Source: Prorocentrum cordatum
Lineage: Eukaryota; Sar; Dinophyceae; Prorocentrales; Prorocentraceae
Direction of reading: 5' to 3'
Assembly (NCBI GenBank): GCA_963575745.1
Contig: CAUYUJ010002703.1
Span: forward strand, 500,267-564,266
Length of the DNA stretch: 64,000 nt
Shown here: one piece after another, positions 55,599 through 64,000 of the stretch
Layout of the letters: each line of letters begins with the position of its first letter
How positions within the stretch are numbered: the first letter of the stretch is position 1
Made by a program: the position numbers and the translations under genes
The notes under the pieces: model-generated
Told to the model about the DNA's origin: nothing
Databases searched by the model: none
The model's input: the letters and a program-made list of their open reading frames with translations, nothing else

Positions 55599-55620
55599 CT
55601 TGAGCCAACATGGCTACGGA
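55599..55620 (-). other. Spliced leader at the LINE 5' end
   Basis: The minus strand reads T-CCGTAGCCATGTTGG followed by CTCAAG, one substitution from the dinoflagellate leader in 22 positions. It is the first base of the element, directly after the target duplication. It is followed by TTTTTTGTTTTGG and not a GT donor, so the LINE did not simply insert into a leader gene. Confidence 0.92.
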
Positions 55621-55680
55621 GGAGGAGAACGAGGAGGAGGAGAAGGAGGAGGAGGAGGAGGAGGAGGATAGGGAGGACAG
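55621..55680 (+). repeat. Target duplication, right (55621-55635), and GAG microsatellite
   Basis: GAG repeat continues the array interrupted by the LINE. 55681-56140 is unique and has no recognised gene. Confidence 0.92.
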
Positions 55681-56140
55681 GGGGGTCCTCCGAAACCAGG
55701 GGGGGACCTCCCCCACCCCTCCCCGAGCCACGAAAAAAGCACGGCCCACGATGCGACATCGGAGGGACTCCCCCCGCCCATCCCCCACCCCCGATCCCCG
55801 AGCCCCCCGCCTGCCCCTCCGCACCCCTCTGGCGATGGGGAAGGGGGTAGATAGAAGCCCGGGAGGGGGCGTCTTGAGACACTCCTTTTCGGAGGAGTCG
55901 CGGGCCGTCTTGGCAAGCCTCTGCGGCAGCTGGCTGGGGTCTCTGGAGCCCGTCTCTGTAACTGTCTGACGGCACTCTCGGGGCGGCCTGGGAGTCTCCA
56001 GGGGTAGCCTTGGCCCCGACGGCCCGTTTGGTCCAGCTGATGAAATTGAGATCAAGCCTCGGCATCCTGCGGGGCAGCGGCAGGGCCTCTTACCACTGTG
56101 ATCTATTCTTGCACGCTCTTAGCCCAGCGTTGTAGCTGAT

Positions 56141-56475
56141 GACGTCCGCCGTTGACCCTTTAGTGAATCATATCCTCTCCCTCTCCCAATCCCCATCCTC
56201 ATGCTCCACACCCCCTCTCCACCTCCCTCCCGATCCTCCTCCTGCTCCTCCACCTCCTCACCATCCGCTGACCGACCTTCCTCTCTGCTCCCCGTCCGCC
56301 CCGCTCCCATTCGTCATCCTGCTGCTGCTCCTCCTCCTCCTCCCGTCCCGCTCCTGCCGCTCCTCCTTCAGCTGCTGGTCCTCCCGCCACTCCTGCTGCT
56401 GATCTCCCTGCTCATCCTGCTGCTGGTGATGGCCGTCGTCCTCCATATCCCTCTGCAAGTCCTCATCCTCCATCT
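56141..56475 (+). repeat. CTC-rich degenerate tract left of the second LINE
   Basis: CTCCTGCTC and CATCCTC-type sequence; it ends at CATCCTCCATCTTG just before the second LINE. Confidence 0.8.
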
Positions 56476-56729
56476 TGAACCTTGATCATCTTGAATCCGC
56501 TTTCTGGGCCCGCGGGCTCACGCACAATTACGAGGTACCTGCGCCAGCCATGCCGGATTGTCGCCAACGCGGGCAGCCGCCGGGCTGGAGCAGCAGAGGA
56601 CGAGCGGGCGGCTGCAGCGGCGGCGGCAGCGGCGGCCAACGGCTGCCTGGGACCACCCCGCCCTGGCACGCAGCCGCGGCTGAGGCTACGCCCATCGGCC
56701 CGCGCAAGCCCTTCTGGGGCTGAGTTTGC

Positions 56730-57744
56730 GGGGAGGCAACCACTTGGGCTTGTCGCAGCCACTGCCGTGGTTGCGGCCGCGCTGCTCCTGCGGCTGTGCG
56801 GCAGCGCGCCCTGGAGGCCGAGCGCGCCGCCCGCGCCGAGGTGCCGCCAGGCACACGAACTCGTCATGGGATGTCCGCGGCACGGGGGGATGGCGGCGGC
56901 AGGGGCGCGGCCTCTGCGGGTGGCGGGGCGACCAAACTCGCCTCCGGTGCCGACGCCTCGGGCCCCGCCGGCGACGACGCGGAGTTCCTCGAGCGCTTGC
57001 GCGCCTTCGGCACCGAGCTCGCGACTGAGCGGCAGGCCAGGCTGCCGCAGCCCCCCCGGCCGCCGAGCCCACCAAGCCGGTGCCCACGCCGCAGTCCGAG
57101 CTGCAGCGCGCGCTCTGGCGGCAGGGAGGCCGGCGCAAGACCTTCGAGCGGGCAGAGGTTGCGCGGGTGGCAGCGGCCGAGAAGGTCCAGGAGGCCCAGC
57201 GGCGAGTGCAAGAGGCCGACGACCGCCTCCTGGCCAGCTGGCTGGCGCTGGAGGTCACCGCGGCGTATTCGGCGGCGCTGCAGGCGGCCAGCCAGCCCGC
57301 GACTTCACGCTGGGACCAGCCGCCGCCGCGGGTCAAGGCGATCGCCGAGACCATGCAGGCGCCCCAGCTCGCACTTGGAGGGCAACGCCGAGATGCACAA
57401 TATTTCCAGCTTCCTGCAGTCGCTGCACGAGGAGGAGCACCGCGCGCGAGAAGGCGCCATAGACTCCGAGGTGGTCTCTGGAGGCACTTCTGAGGCCGCT
57501 GCTGAGGAGGCTGGCGGCGGTGGGCCAGAGGCTGGCGACGACGCTGCGCCCGCGGCCTGTCGCATGCGGAGCGGGAGACCTTTGCTAGCGAGCTCGTCGC
57601 CCAGGGCTTGCCAGTCCCTGGTTGGCTGCGACGCAGCCTGGTGGCCGGGGCCGCCCTTCAGGCGGCCGCGATGCCGGCGGCATCGGTTACGTGCAAGGGC
57701 AAGGGCAAAGACAACGACTCGAACCACGACTTCTCTCCCATGTG
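56730..57744 (+). pseudogene. Second LINE, ORF1-like
   Basis: Read across three frames: a Cys-rich start, then L-E-R-L-R-A-F-G and V-A-A-A-E-K-V-Q-E-A-Q-R-R-V-Q-E-A coiled coil (about 57150-57215), ending K-G-K-G-K-D-N-D at a TGA near 57744. At least two frameshifts. Confidence 0.6.
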
Positions 57745-58139
57745 AGCCCGCGGTCGCGGCCCCTGGCAGCCCGCGCGCGGCTGCCCCTGCAGGCCCACTC
57801 GGATGCGGCGGAGGGGCTGCCCGAGCTCGTGACGGCCCGCGCACTCAGGGGCCGGAGGCCTGGATGCGTCTTCTCCACGGGCCGCGACGGCCTCGGGCAC
57901 CACCGAGATCTCGGCCAGCACCGAGACCTCGGCCAGCCGCCCTGGTCACCACGGGCGGCTGGCGACGGAGATCAGCTGCGGGCGTGCGGCGTGGCGGCCG
58001 CCGCAGTGCGGCCGCCTGCTGCGGTGGCCGAGGACGATTCGGGGCCGCGCGTGCTGCGCCTCCACGACCACCTGCCTCGGCACGGCGAGGTCGGCACGCG
58101 CCGCGGGCAGCGGCACTCGTCGGACTTCTGCGCGGCTGT

Positions 58140-58794
58140 CATGGTGAACGTCACGGGCTGGGGCTCGCTGCTGCGCGAACTCGAGCGCGGCGCCGTGGGG
58201 ACGCCGACGTGGTGGCAGTCCAGGAGCACCACCTTGTCGAGCCCAACATCATCATCGCCAGGCGGGCGGCCTGGCGACGCGGCTGGAAGCTGGATTCCGC
58301 GCCTCCTCGGCGGACGGCCGCGCACTTGCAGGGGCGTGGCGATCCTCGTCAAAACGTGGATCGGCTTGCGACGGGCCGTGCTGGATGAGTGGGTCGCCAC
58401 CCCATTCAACGAGCGCGCGGCCTTCTGGATGGTGGCTGCCGGTCCGCCGGGAGGCTTCGTGCTTGGATCGCTGTACTTGCACACGAGCGGCGGCATGGGC
58501 TCAGACAACTTCGCGCACCTCTCCAATGCGGGGGGCGCCGTGCGGGCCTTGGGAAGGCCCTGCATTCTTGCGGGCGACCTCCGATTCGAGCTATCCTGCT
58601 TTGAACAGACTCAGTGGCTCTCGGCCGTGCGCGGCGCTGTGGTGGCGGCTGGCCGGCACGCCTGCTCGGGGGCCTCCGGGGGCAGTGAAATCGATTTCTT
58701 CGTCACGTCCGCAGGCATCTCGGCAGTGTCCGCCACGGTGGTCGACGAGATCATGGTCGGGCCGCATCGGGCGGCGCGCCTGGCGTTCCACTAA
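58140..58794 (+). pseudogene. Second LINE, EEP endonuclease
   Basis: N-V-T-G-W, then (other frame) D-V-V-A-V-Q-E-H-H-L, G-V-A-I-L-V-K, A-G-D-L-R in place of GDFN, and F-F-V-T-S-A-G. The GDxN block has lost its Asn, so it is inactive as written. Confidence 0.7.
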
Positions 58795-59689
58795 TTATGC
58801 CGCTGTGTTCGAGCGGGTCTCTGTCCTGCGGAAACCCAAGGCGCACCCTTCCCAGCCCCCCATTGGCCCCAGCCTGGAGCCGCTGGATTGGGCGACGGAG
58901 GAGGCGGCGGCTGAGGCCGCCACATCTGTGGACGACTTGAGCGAAGCATGCTGCGGCTGGCTCCGCGAGTACGAGGGCGAGCTCACGCGCCACTTTGGCC
59001 TCCACGGCGAGCGCGCCAGGTTCGAGGGCCGTGCTGCTGGCCCCCGCGTGGTCCAGGTGCCAGTGGCGCAGGCGCGCCGCGCGTGGCACCACATTGCGAA
59101 GCCAACGGCCTGCGACAGCTACTGGGGCTGGCTGCGTGACCACGTGCTGGAGTGGCGGCACCTCCGCAAACTCGACGCGCCTAACTACCTCCCGCCGCCA
59201 TGCGCGTGCCCTCCACGCGGCCATGCGGCGGTTCGCACTGCCAATGAATGCGCCGCCAGACTTCTGGGCCACGCGGCGCGCGCGAGTGCGCCGTCCGCGG
59301 GACCACACGGACGCCGAGCTCGACGACCTCGCCGGGCAGCTTGCGGCGGAGGCCTCGCGCGGCGACCCCGCGTCGGCCTACGCGAGGCTCGAGGGCTGGC
59401 TCGACTGGACCCGCTCGGCGACGGACGCTCAGGGGGCAAGTCCGGCCTTCCGCTGGATCAGGGATGTGGCTCCGTGAGCGGCCTCAACCCTATCTGGCAA
59501 AGGGCTGGCGGAGGAGGCGCGGGCCAAGACCCAGCCTTGGCATGATCGGTGGTCGTCAGGGTCTGGCGAGTCTGACTGCGTGCCACTCCCCATGGTGGAG
59601 GAAACTGCCACGACCGCCAGGACCTCTCGGCATGCCACCATCTTTGGGGGCAGACGCGGTGCACCTGTGGCACCTCGCTAATTATGCTG

Positions 59690-60330
59690 CCGTCCGCCGC
59701 GGTGCACGCCCTCATCCACACTCATGGTGCCTGGGCACGGATGCCGGCTCCCCTTCGCCTCCCCCAGGAAGTACTGTTGCCCAAAGAGTCGCGCGGCAAG
59801 CGCGCGATCGGCCTGTTCCCGGGGTCGTCACGGCCGTTCATGAGGTGGTGCCGCCGCACCTTCGGGGCTCGCTGGGCTTCGAATCAGGCCCGCTCCTACG
59901 TGTACGGGGTGGAACAGAAGGCGTGCGACATGGCCGTGTGGGTCACTGGAGCGGTGGCTGAATGGGCCGTCGCTCGGGGGTCGTGTGCGTGCGCTGTGCT
60001 GTTGGACATCAGCAAGGCGTACGAGCGGCTGGGGCACGCTCGTGGAGCATGCCCGCCAACTGCGCTTTCCGCTCGGACTGTTGCGGCTGCTCTTTCCGCT
60101 GTACGGGATGCCGCGGTACCAGAGCCACGATGGTGTCGTTCTCGGGGAACGTCTTCCGCTGCAGGGCGCGGTCGCGGGGTGCAGCTTCGCGGATCTGCTC
60201 ATGCGGCTGTACTTGGCCCCTCTGATCGACCAGGTGATCGCGCGGACGCAGGGCGCGGGCGTTGAAGTCATCAACGTGATTACGTGATTGAAGACATTCA
60301 GCTTCAGGCGGCGGGGACGACGCTCGCTCT
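59690..60330 (+). pseudogene. Second LINE, reverse transcriptase
   Basis: L-L-P-K-E-S-R-G-K-R-A-I-G, motif A V-L-L-D-I-S-K-A-Y-E-R (about 59996-60030), motif B L-Q-G-A-V-A-G-C-S (about 60159-60185, other frame). At motif C the sequence reads Y-V-I-E-D in broken frame (about 60282-60297), so the catalytic Asp pair is gone. Confidence 0.75.
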
Positions 60331-62136
60331 CGCCCGGGCGCTGGCGGAGGCGTGCCACCCCTTGCGCGACCTGTTGCAACGGCACCACCTGGGGCGGGCC
60401 GTCTGGGACGCCTGGCTTTCCGCTCGCGTGGCTCACCCAGCTGATCTACACAGCGGATGTGGCGTTCTCGGAGAGTGCGCACGAGAAAGATTGGCTAGTG
60501 GTCAAGGGCCCCGTGGGCGCGGCGGTGGCCTCGGCAAGGCGCATCGGGTGGACGGTCACCAACAGGTCGTGCACGGTCCGCACCGACGACGGGCATCGGG
60601 TGGACTTGTCCGAGCTCTGCCCCAAGGCGGTCGTCGTCCTCGCGCGCAGGTGCATGGAGCGGTGGCTCATGCAGCGTGCCATGAAGCGGCACCCGACGAC
60701 CTCTCACATGAACCCTATTTGGAGCCGCTGCGCACCTCGTCTACGGGGCATCAGACTGCGGACTGGGATGGCCGACGCCAGGGTCTGGTGCGAGCGGTTG
60801 TCGGCAACGGCATCTGGGACGCGGAGCGGCGACATGCGGCCGGCATGCTGGCCTCCCCGGAGTGCCCGCACTGCGACGCTGACGTGGGGTCCCGCCAGCA
60901 CCCATCGGGGCTGGATTGCCCTGCCACGCAGGTTTGGCGCCGGGATTACGACCTTCCCGACCGTGTCTGTCAGGCCGCGCGGCAACACCCGGAGTGGAGC
61001 TTGTGGCGGCACGCGCTGCTGCCTGGTCCACGCAAGTGTTTGGCTCCGCCTGCACTCCAATTTTCGATCCGATGGTTCGTGCAGCTCTTCGGAGGCCGGC
61101 TGGAGGGCGACGTTTGGAGATGGGTCAGTGTCTTCCGCCGTTCGGGGCGATCCTCTGCTACGACGGGCGGAGTGGGGGCTGGCGCAGGTGGACCCCGCAG
61201 GCAGCCTCACGTGCGCTGCCCGCCGCCCAGCTCCCGTCCTCGTACAGGACTCCGAGATCTCGGACGGGCGTTGTTCGCCTGCCTTCGTTTTCGGAGAGCG
61301 GGCGCGATTCTTGTTTTTTTTCCGACCGCCTGTGGACGGTCACCTTCTTCGCCAAAAGGCGTTGGGAGACTACGCGCGCAGGTGCCGATCCTTGGACTGC
61401 GACTTGGGATGCCCCTGAAGACTTCGAGTTCGAGCTTCGGGGTTGCAATGTCAAAGGGCATGCCAGAGTGGCCGACGACACTGTGGCCGACGACACCCGA
61501 CAGCTCCGCATTGGAAATGCGGAGACGGACACAGCGGCCCGGCGTGGTGCGGCCTTGCACCCGAAAGATGTGGAGGCTAAGCGTAGGGTGGTGGGCGCTC
61601 GCCAGCTCGTCACGACAGTAGGCAGGTACCTCGGCCGCTTTCTGAAGGCTTGGCCCTTTCCGCGGCAGGAGCACGCCAGCGTGGTAGGCGGTCGCCGCGG
61701 CCCAGCGCTTTCGGCCGATCACCCAGTGCCTGACGGCCGCCACGACTTTGTCCGTGTGCAGGGGCGCCTGCGATGCATTCGGTGCCTGCGCAGCGCCCTC
61801 GTCCCTTCCAGCCTCCCCCCTCGCTGCACCGTGGAAGGCCGCCGGTACAGACTTTGGTCAGTGGTACCATATCTTTTTTGCTCGGCCTGCGGCTCCCATC
61901 AGGCCAGGCCATGTCAAGGGGGCGTGGTCCGACAGAGCGCCGCAGCCTTCCGCTTGAACTGTGTATGGAAGGCATTTGATCCGCGGGCGGGTGCCGCCCT
62001 AGGCTGCTCCAGGCCTCAGCTTTTCGGGGTGCTGGCAAGGGATGCCAAGTTTGGAGACCTCGTTGTCCTGCCAGACAGCAGCGATGGGGACGATCACGGT
62101 TCGCCCTCTTCGCTACTCCCTCCGCTCCCTCTTTGA
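60284..62136 (+). pseudogene. Second LINE, zinc knuckle, RNase H and Cys/His C-terminus
   Basis: C-P-H-C-D-A-x-V-G-S-R-Q-H knuckle (about 60860-60905), RNase H last blocks V-K-G-H-A-R and G-N-A-E-T-D-T-A-A-R-R-G (about 61450-61550), then C-I-R-C and C-S-A-C-G-S-H (about 61770-61905). The frame closes at about 62136. Confidence 0.7.
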
Positions 62137-62259
62137 AGGCTTCCTGTGGCACGACCGCGCCTCGCCGAATCACGTCGCGGGCCCATGCTGAATTATGTGC
62201 ACGTCGCAGGCTGCGCCCGCGCGGCCAGCGCTTATCACAGCATGGTTCGCGCATCGAGC

Positions 62260-62745
62260 ACATATCATCATGGTCATCATCATTGTCACGAACGTCACGA
62301 TCATGATCCTGGACATCATCAGCATCACCTCCATCACCATCATCACCAGTGCCAACACATCACCATCACCAAAACCACCACCACCATCATCATGATCCCC
62401 ATCAGCACCATCCTCATCATCACCACCATCGTCATCAGAAGCATCATCACCATCACCATCATCACCACCACCAGCATCGTCAGCATCGTCATCATTATCA
62501 TCATTATCATCACCACCGTTGTCATCGTCGTAAACCCCCGCGACTGCAACATCATCATCATAATCATAACCGTCATCAGCCACCACATCAGTACCATCAT
62601 CACCGCCAGCATTATCGCAAACGCCGTCATCATCACCATCACCATCACCGTCACCTTCACCATCATCACCATCACCATCACCATCAGAATCATCATCAGG
62701 ATCAGCATCCTCCTCATGTTCGACAGGTGCCCATAACCCAAGCCT
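62260..62745 (+). repeat. ATC (CAT) trinucleotide array
   Basis: Follows the second LINE. CAC, CAG and CGT variants; poly-His and poly-Asp frames rejected. Confidence 0.95.
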
Positions 62746-62839
62746 CCGCCCAGGTTGACACAAGGCAGCTGGAGCCCGACGTTGCGGCCATCCGCCTGAG
62801 GAGAGGCTCGTTTGGCCCACGATCTCCTTTTTCGCGCCA

Positions 62840-62982
62840 GCGGAAAAATCAAAACTTAAACAAAAATGGCATACGATCAGCGCCCCCAGAAAAATCGACC
62901 ACCAACACAAGGACGACGAGACCCAGCCACCCCTGGTGCTGATGCGCCAGGACGGTGGCTGGGCCCCGCCCCAGATGCGGGG
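62840..62982 (+). CDS. Possible first exon of a host gene (speculative)
   Basis: A pyrimidine stretch and CGCCAG (about 62825-62840, acceptor-like) lead to AAACAAAAATGG, an A-rich start context with ATG 62866. A GGGGTAAGC donor-like site follows at 62979-62987. The coded peptide begins M-A-Y-D-Q-R-P-Q-K-N and is unrecognised. No downstream exon was found. Confidence 0.25.
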
Positions 62983-63120
62983 TAAGCACGCGGATGCCTG
63001 CCCGAAGGGTCAGCGCATCGGGCCGTGCGCTTGCGCAGGCATGCATGGCCGCAGCGGGAGGCCGCAGCTAGTCGTATCGGGCCCTGCGCCAAGGGGGCAC
63101 TGAAAAAGACAGGGAGAAAC

Positions 63121-63171
<51 letters not shown>

Positions 63172-63172
63172 A

Positions 63173-63239
<67 letters not shown>

Positions 63240-63345
63240 CCATCACCATCATCATCATCATCATCATCATCAGCATCAGCATCAGCATCAGCATCATCAG
63301 CATCATCAGCATCAGCATCAGCATCAGCATCAGCATCATCATCAC

Positions 63346-63417
<72 letters not shown>

Positions 63418-63420
63418 TCA
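63121..63420. repeat. Large ATG/ATC palindrome
   Basis: 63121-63209 is GATGATGAT (one AAT variant), and at about 63210 it switches to CATCATCAT to 63420. The two halves are reverse complements, giving arms of nearly 90 bp able to extrude as a cruciform. 63421-64000 is degraded CTC/ATC-like pyrimidine-rich DNA with no gene. Confidence 0.95.
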
Positions 63421-64000
63421 TCAGCATCGTCATCATCTCCATTGTCCTGGCCGTCGGTATCCTCCTCTTCCTCTTTGTTTTCCTCCCGATCTCGTCCTTC
63501 ATTTCGCCTTCAACATCATTTTCCAGGCCATGCCTCTTGTGATCATCCTCCTGCTCATGCCACGTATCTTACTCGTACACCTGCGCCTGTTCCTGAGTAC
63601 AGGGCATACTGCTCATGCTCCAGCTAAGAACATGCTGCAATTACTGCTCATGCTCCTGGATCTGCAGCTGCTGCTTGAGACTCGCAATGCGCAACCTCTG
63701 CAAATCACTCCCACACAACAGTTGTTGCTAATTACTGCGTTTGTTGCTGCTTCTCATCCTTGTCCTCATTCCTCGCCAATCATTATCCTTCGCATCCTCA
63801 GTCCGCGGCGGTCGTCCTCTTTCTGCTGCTGCTGCTCTTCATCCTCTTCATGCTCGTTATAATAAAGTTGTACGTCGCCAGCCCTCCCTCCTCTTTTCCT
63901 GTTCGTCCTGCCCCCTCTCGGTTCCTGATGCCTTCCGCGCTCACCCTCATCGCAATCCTATGATTAAGCCTGGTCGGCGATGCAGGGGCGGGGGAGGAGG

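Larger units (their letters stand above)
49342..55620 (-). mobile_element. Full-length LINE retrotransposon with a spliced leader at its 5' end
   Basis: A 6.28-kb insertion, minus strand. 5' to 3': spliced leader (55620-55599), about 146-nt leader, ORF1 (55452-54379), ORF2 with EEP endonuclease, reverse transcriptase, zinc finger, RNase H and a Cys/His C-terminus (54261-49513, with frameshifts), 170-nt 3' UTR, and an end in TCAAAAAA. It is bounded by a 15-bp target duplication inside a GAG microsatellite. A LINE with APE-type endonuclease plus RNase H belongs in or near the I group; the exact clade needs a tree. Complete ends mean this copy was made from full-length, trans-spliced, polyadenylated RNA. 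Confidence 0.92.
56480..62170 (+). mobile_element. Second LINE of the same type, decayed
   Basis: Plus strand. It contains the parts of the first LINE in the same order: ORF1-like, EEP, RT, zinc knuckle, RNase H, Cys/His C-terminus. The ends are approximate. No leader, oligo(A) or target duplication was found; microsatellite lies on both sides (CTC left, ATC right). Shared peptides (V-Q-E-H-H-L, N-x-T-G-W, V/I-A-G-C-S) show it is a relative, not a recent copy. Confidence 0.8.

Noticed and set aside
49342-55620. Insertion of the LINE into a spliced-leader RNA gene, as SLACS/CRE elements do
   Set aside because: No splice donor or leader-gene sequence follows the leader, and the target duplication lies outside the leader in GAG repeat.
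62855-62875. Spliced-leader-like sequence on the minus strand (GCCATTTTTGTTTAAG)
   Set aside because: Three mismatches in 16 and an extra base upstream; the plus-strand reading as an A-rich start context is simpler.

Overview
The window is nuclear DNA of a dinoflagellate. The direct evidence is two relict copies of the dinoflagellate spliced leader (the short exon trans-spliced onto nearly every dinoflagellate mRNA). One is at the 5' end of an RNA-binding-protein retrogene (18949-18970, minus strand). The other is at the 5' end of a full-length LINE retrotransposon (55599-55620, minus strand). High GC, intronless retroposed genes, frameshifted transposon genes and very abundant satellite DNA fit that assignment. 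The species cannot be told from the sequence. No tRNA, rRNA or CRISPR array was seen.

Layout. 1-4147: the 3' part of a Helitron-type Rep/Pif1-helicase gene, frameshifted twice. 4148-4834: its 3' tail. 4835-10340: satellite families (CTTGGG arrays, a 42-bp family, a 73-bp family, a purine tract). 10340-12526: an intact 728-aa gene for an endonuclease/exonuclease/phosphatase-like protein, followed by a second copy of the same 3' tail. 13600-15830: more copies of a composite satellite. 15900-23405: CTC and ATC trinucleotide DNA, interrupted by the RNA-binding-protein retrogene (17319-18970). 23440-24885: CTTGGG arrays in opposite orientations. 24990-49300: mostly non-coding, with microsatellites, small tandem repeats, two 147/148-bp hAT-like MITEs with perfect 8-bp target duplications, several inverted repeats, and scattered short coiled-coil-like ORF fragments that may be exons. 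49342-55620: a complete but inactivated LINE inserted in a GAG microsatellite, with a 15-bp target duplication, an oligo(A) end and the spliced leader at its 5' end. 56480-62170: a second, more decayed LINE of the same type on the plus strand. 62260-64000: ATC DNA including a large ATG/ATC palindrome.

How it fits together. Almost every recognisable gene here is mobile or retroposed. The LINEs supply reverse transcriptase, and the spliced-leader relicts show that mature trans-spliced mRNAs, including the LINE's own, were copied back into the genome, in both cases into trinucleotide arrays. The Rep/helicase gene and the EEP gene share a roughly 0.5-kb 3' tail and an in-frame 17-bp repeat coding Gly-Ala-Ser/Pro-Gln-Pro-Ala. 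They therefore look like two products of one mobile-element family, and this pairing is the best candidate in the window for an undescribed system.
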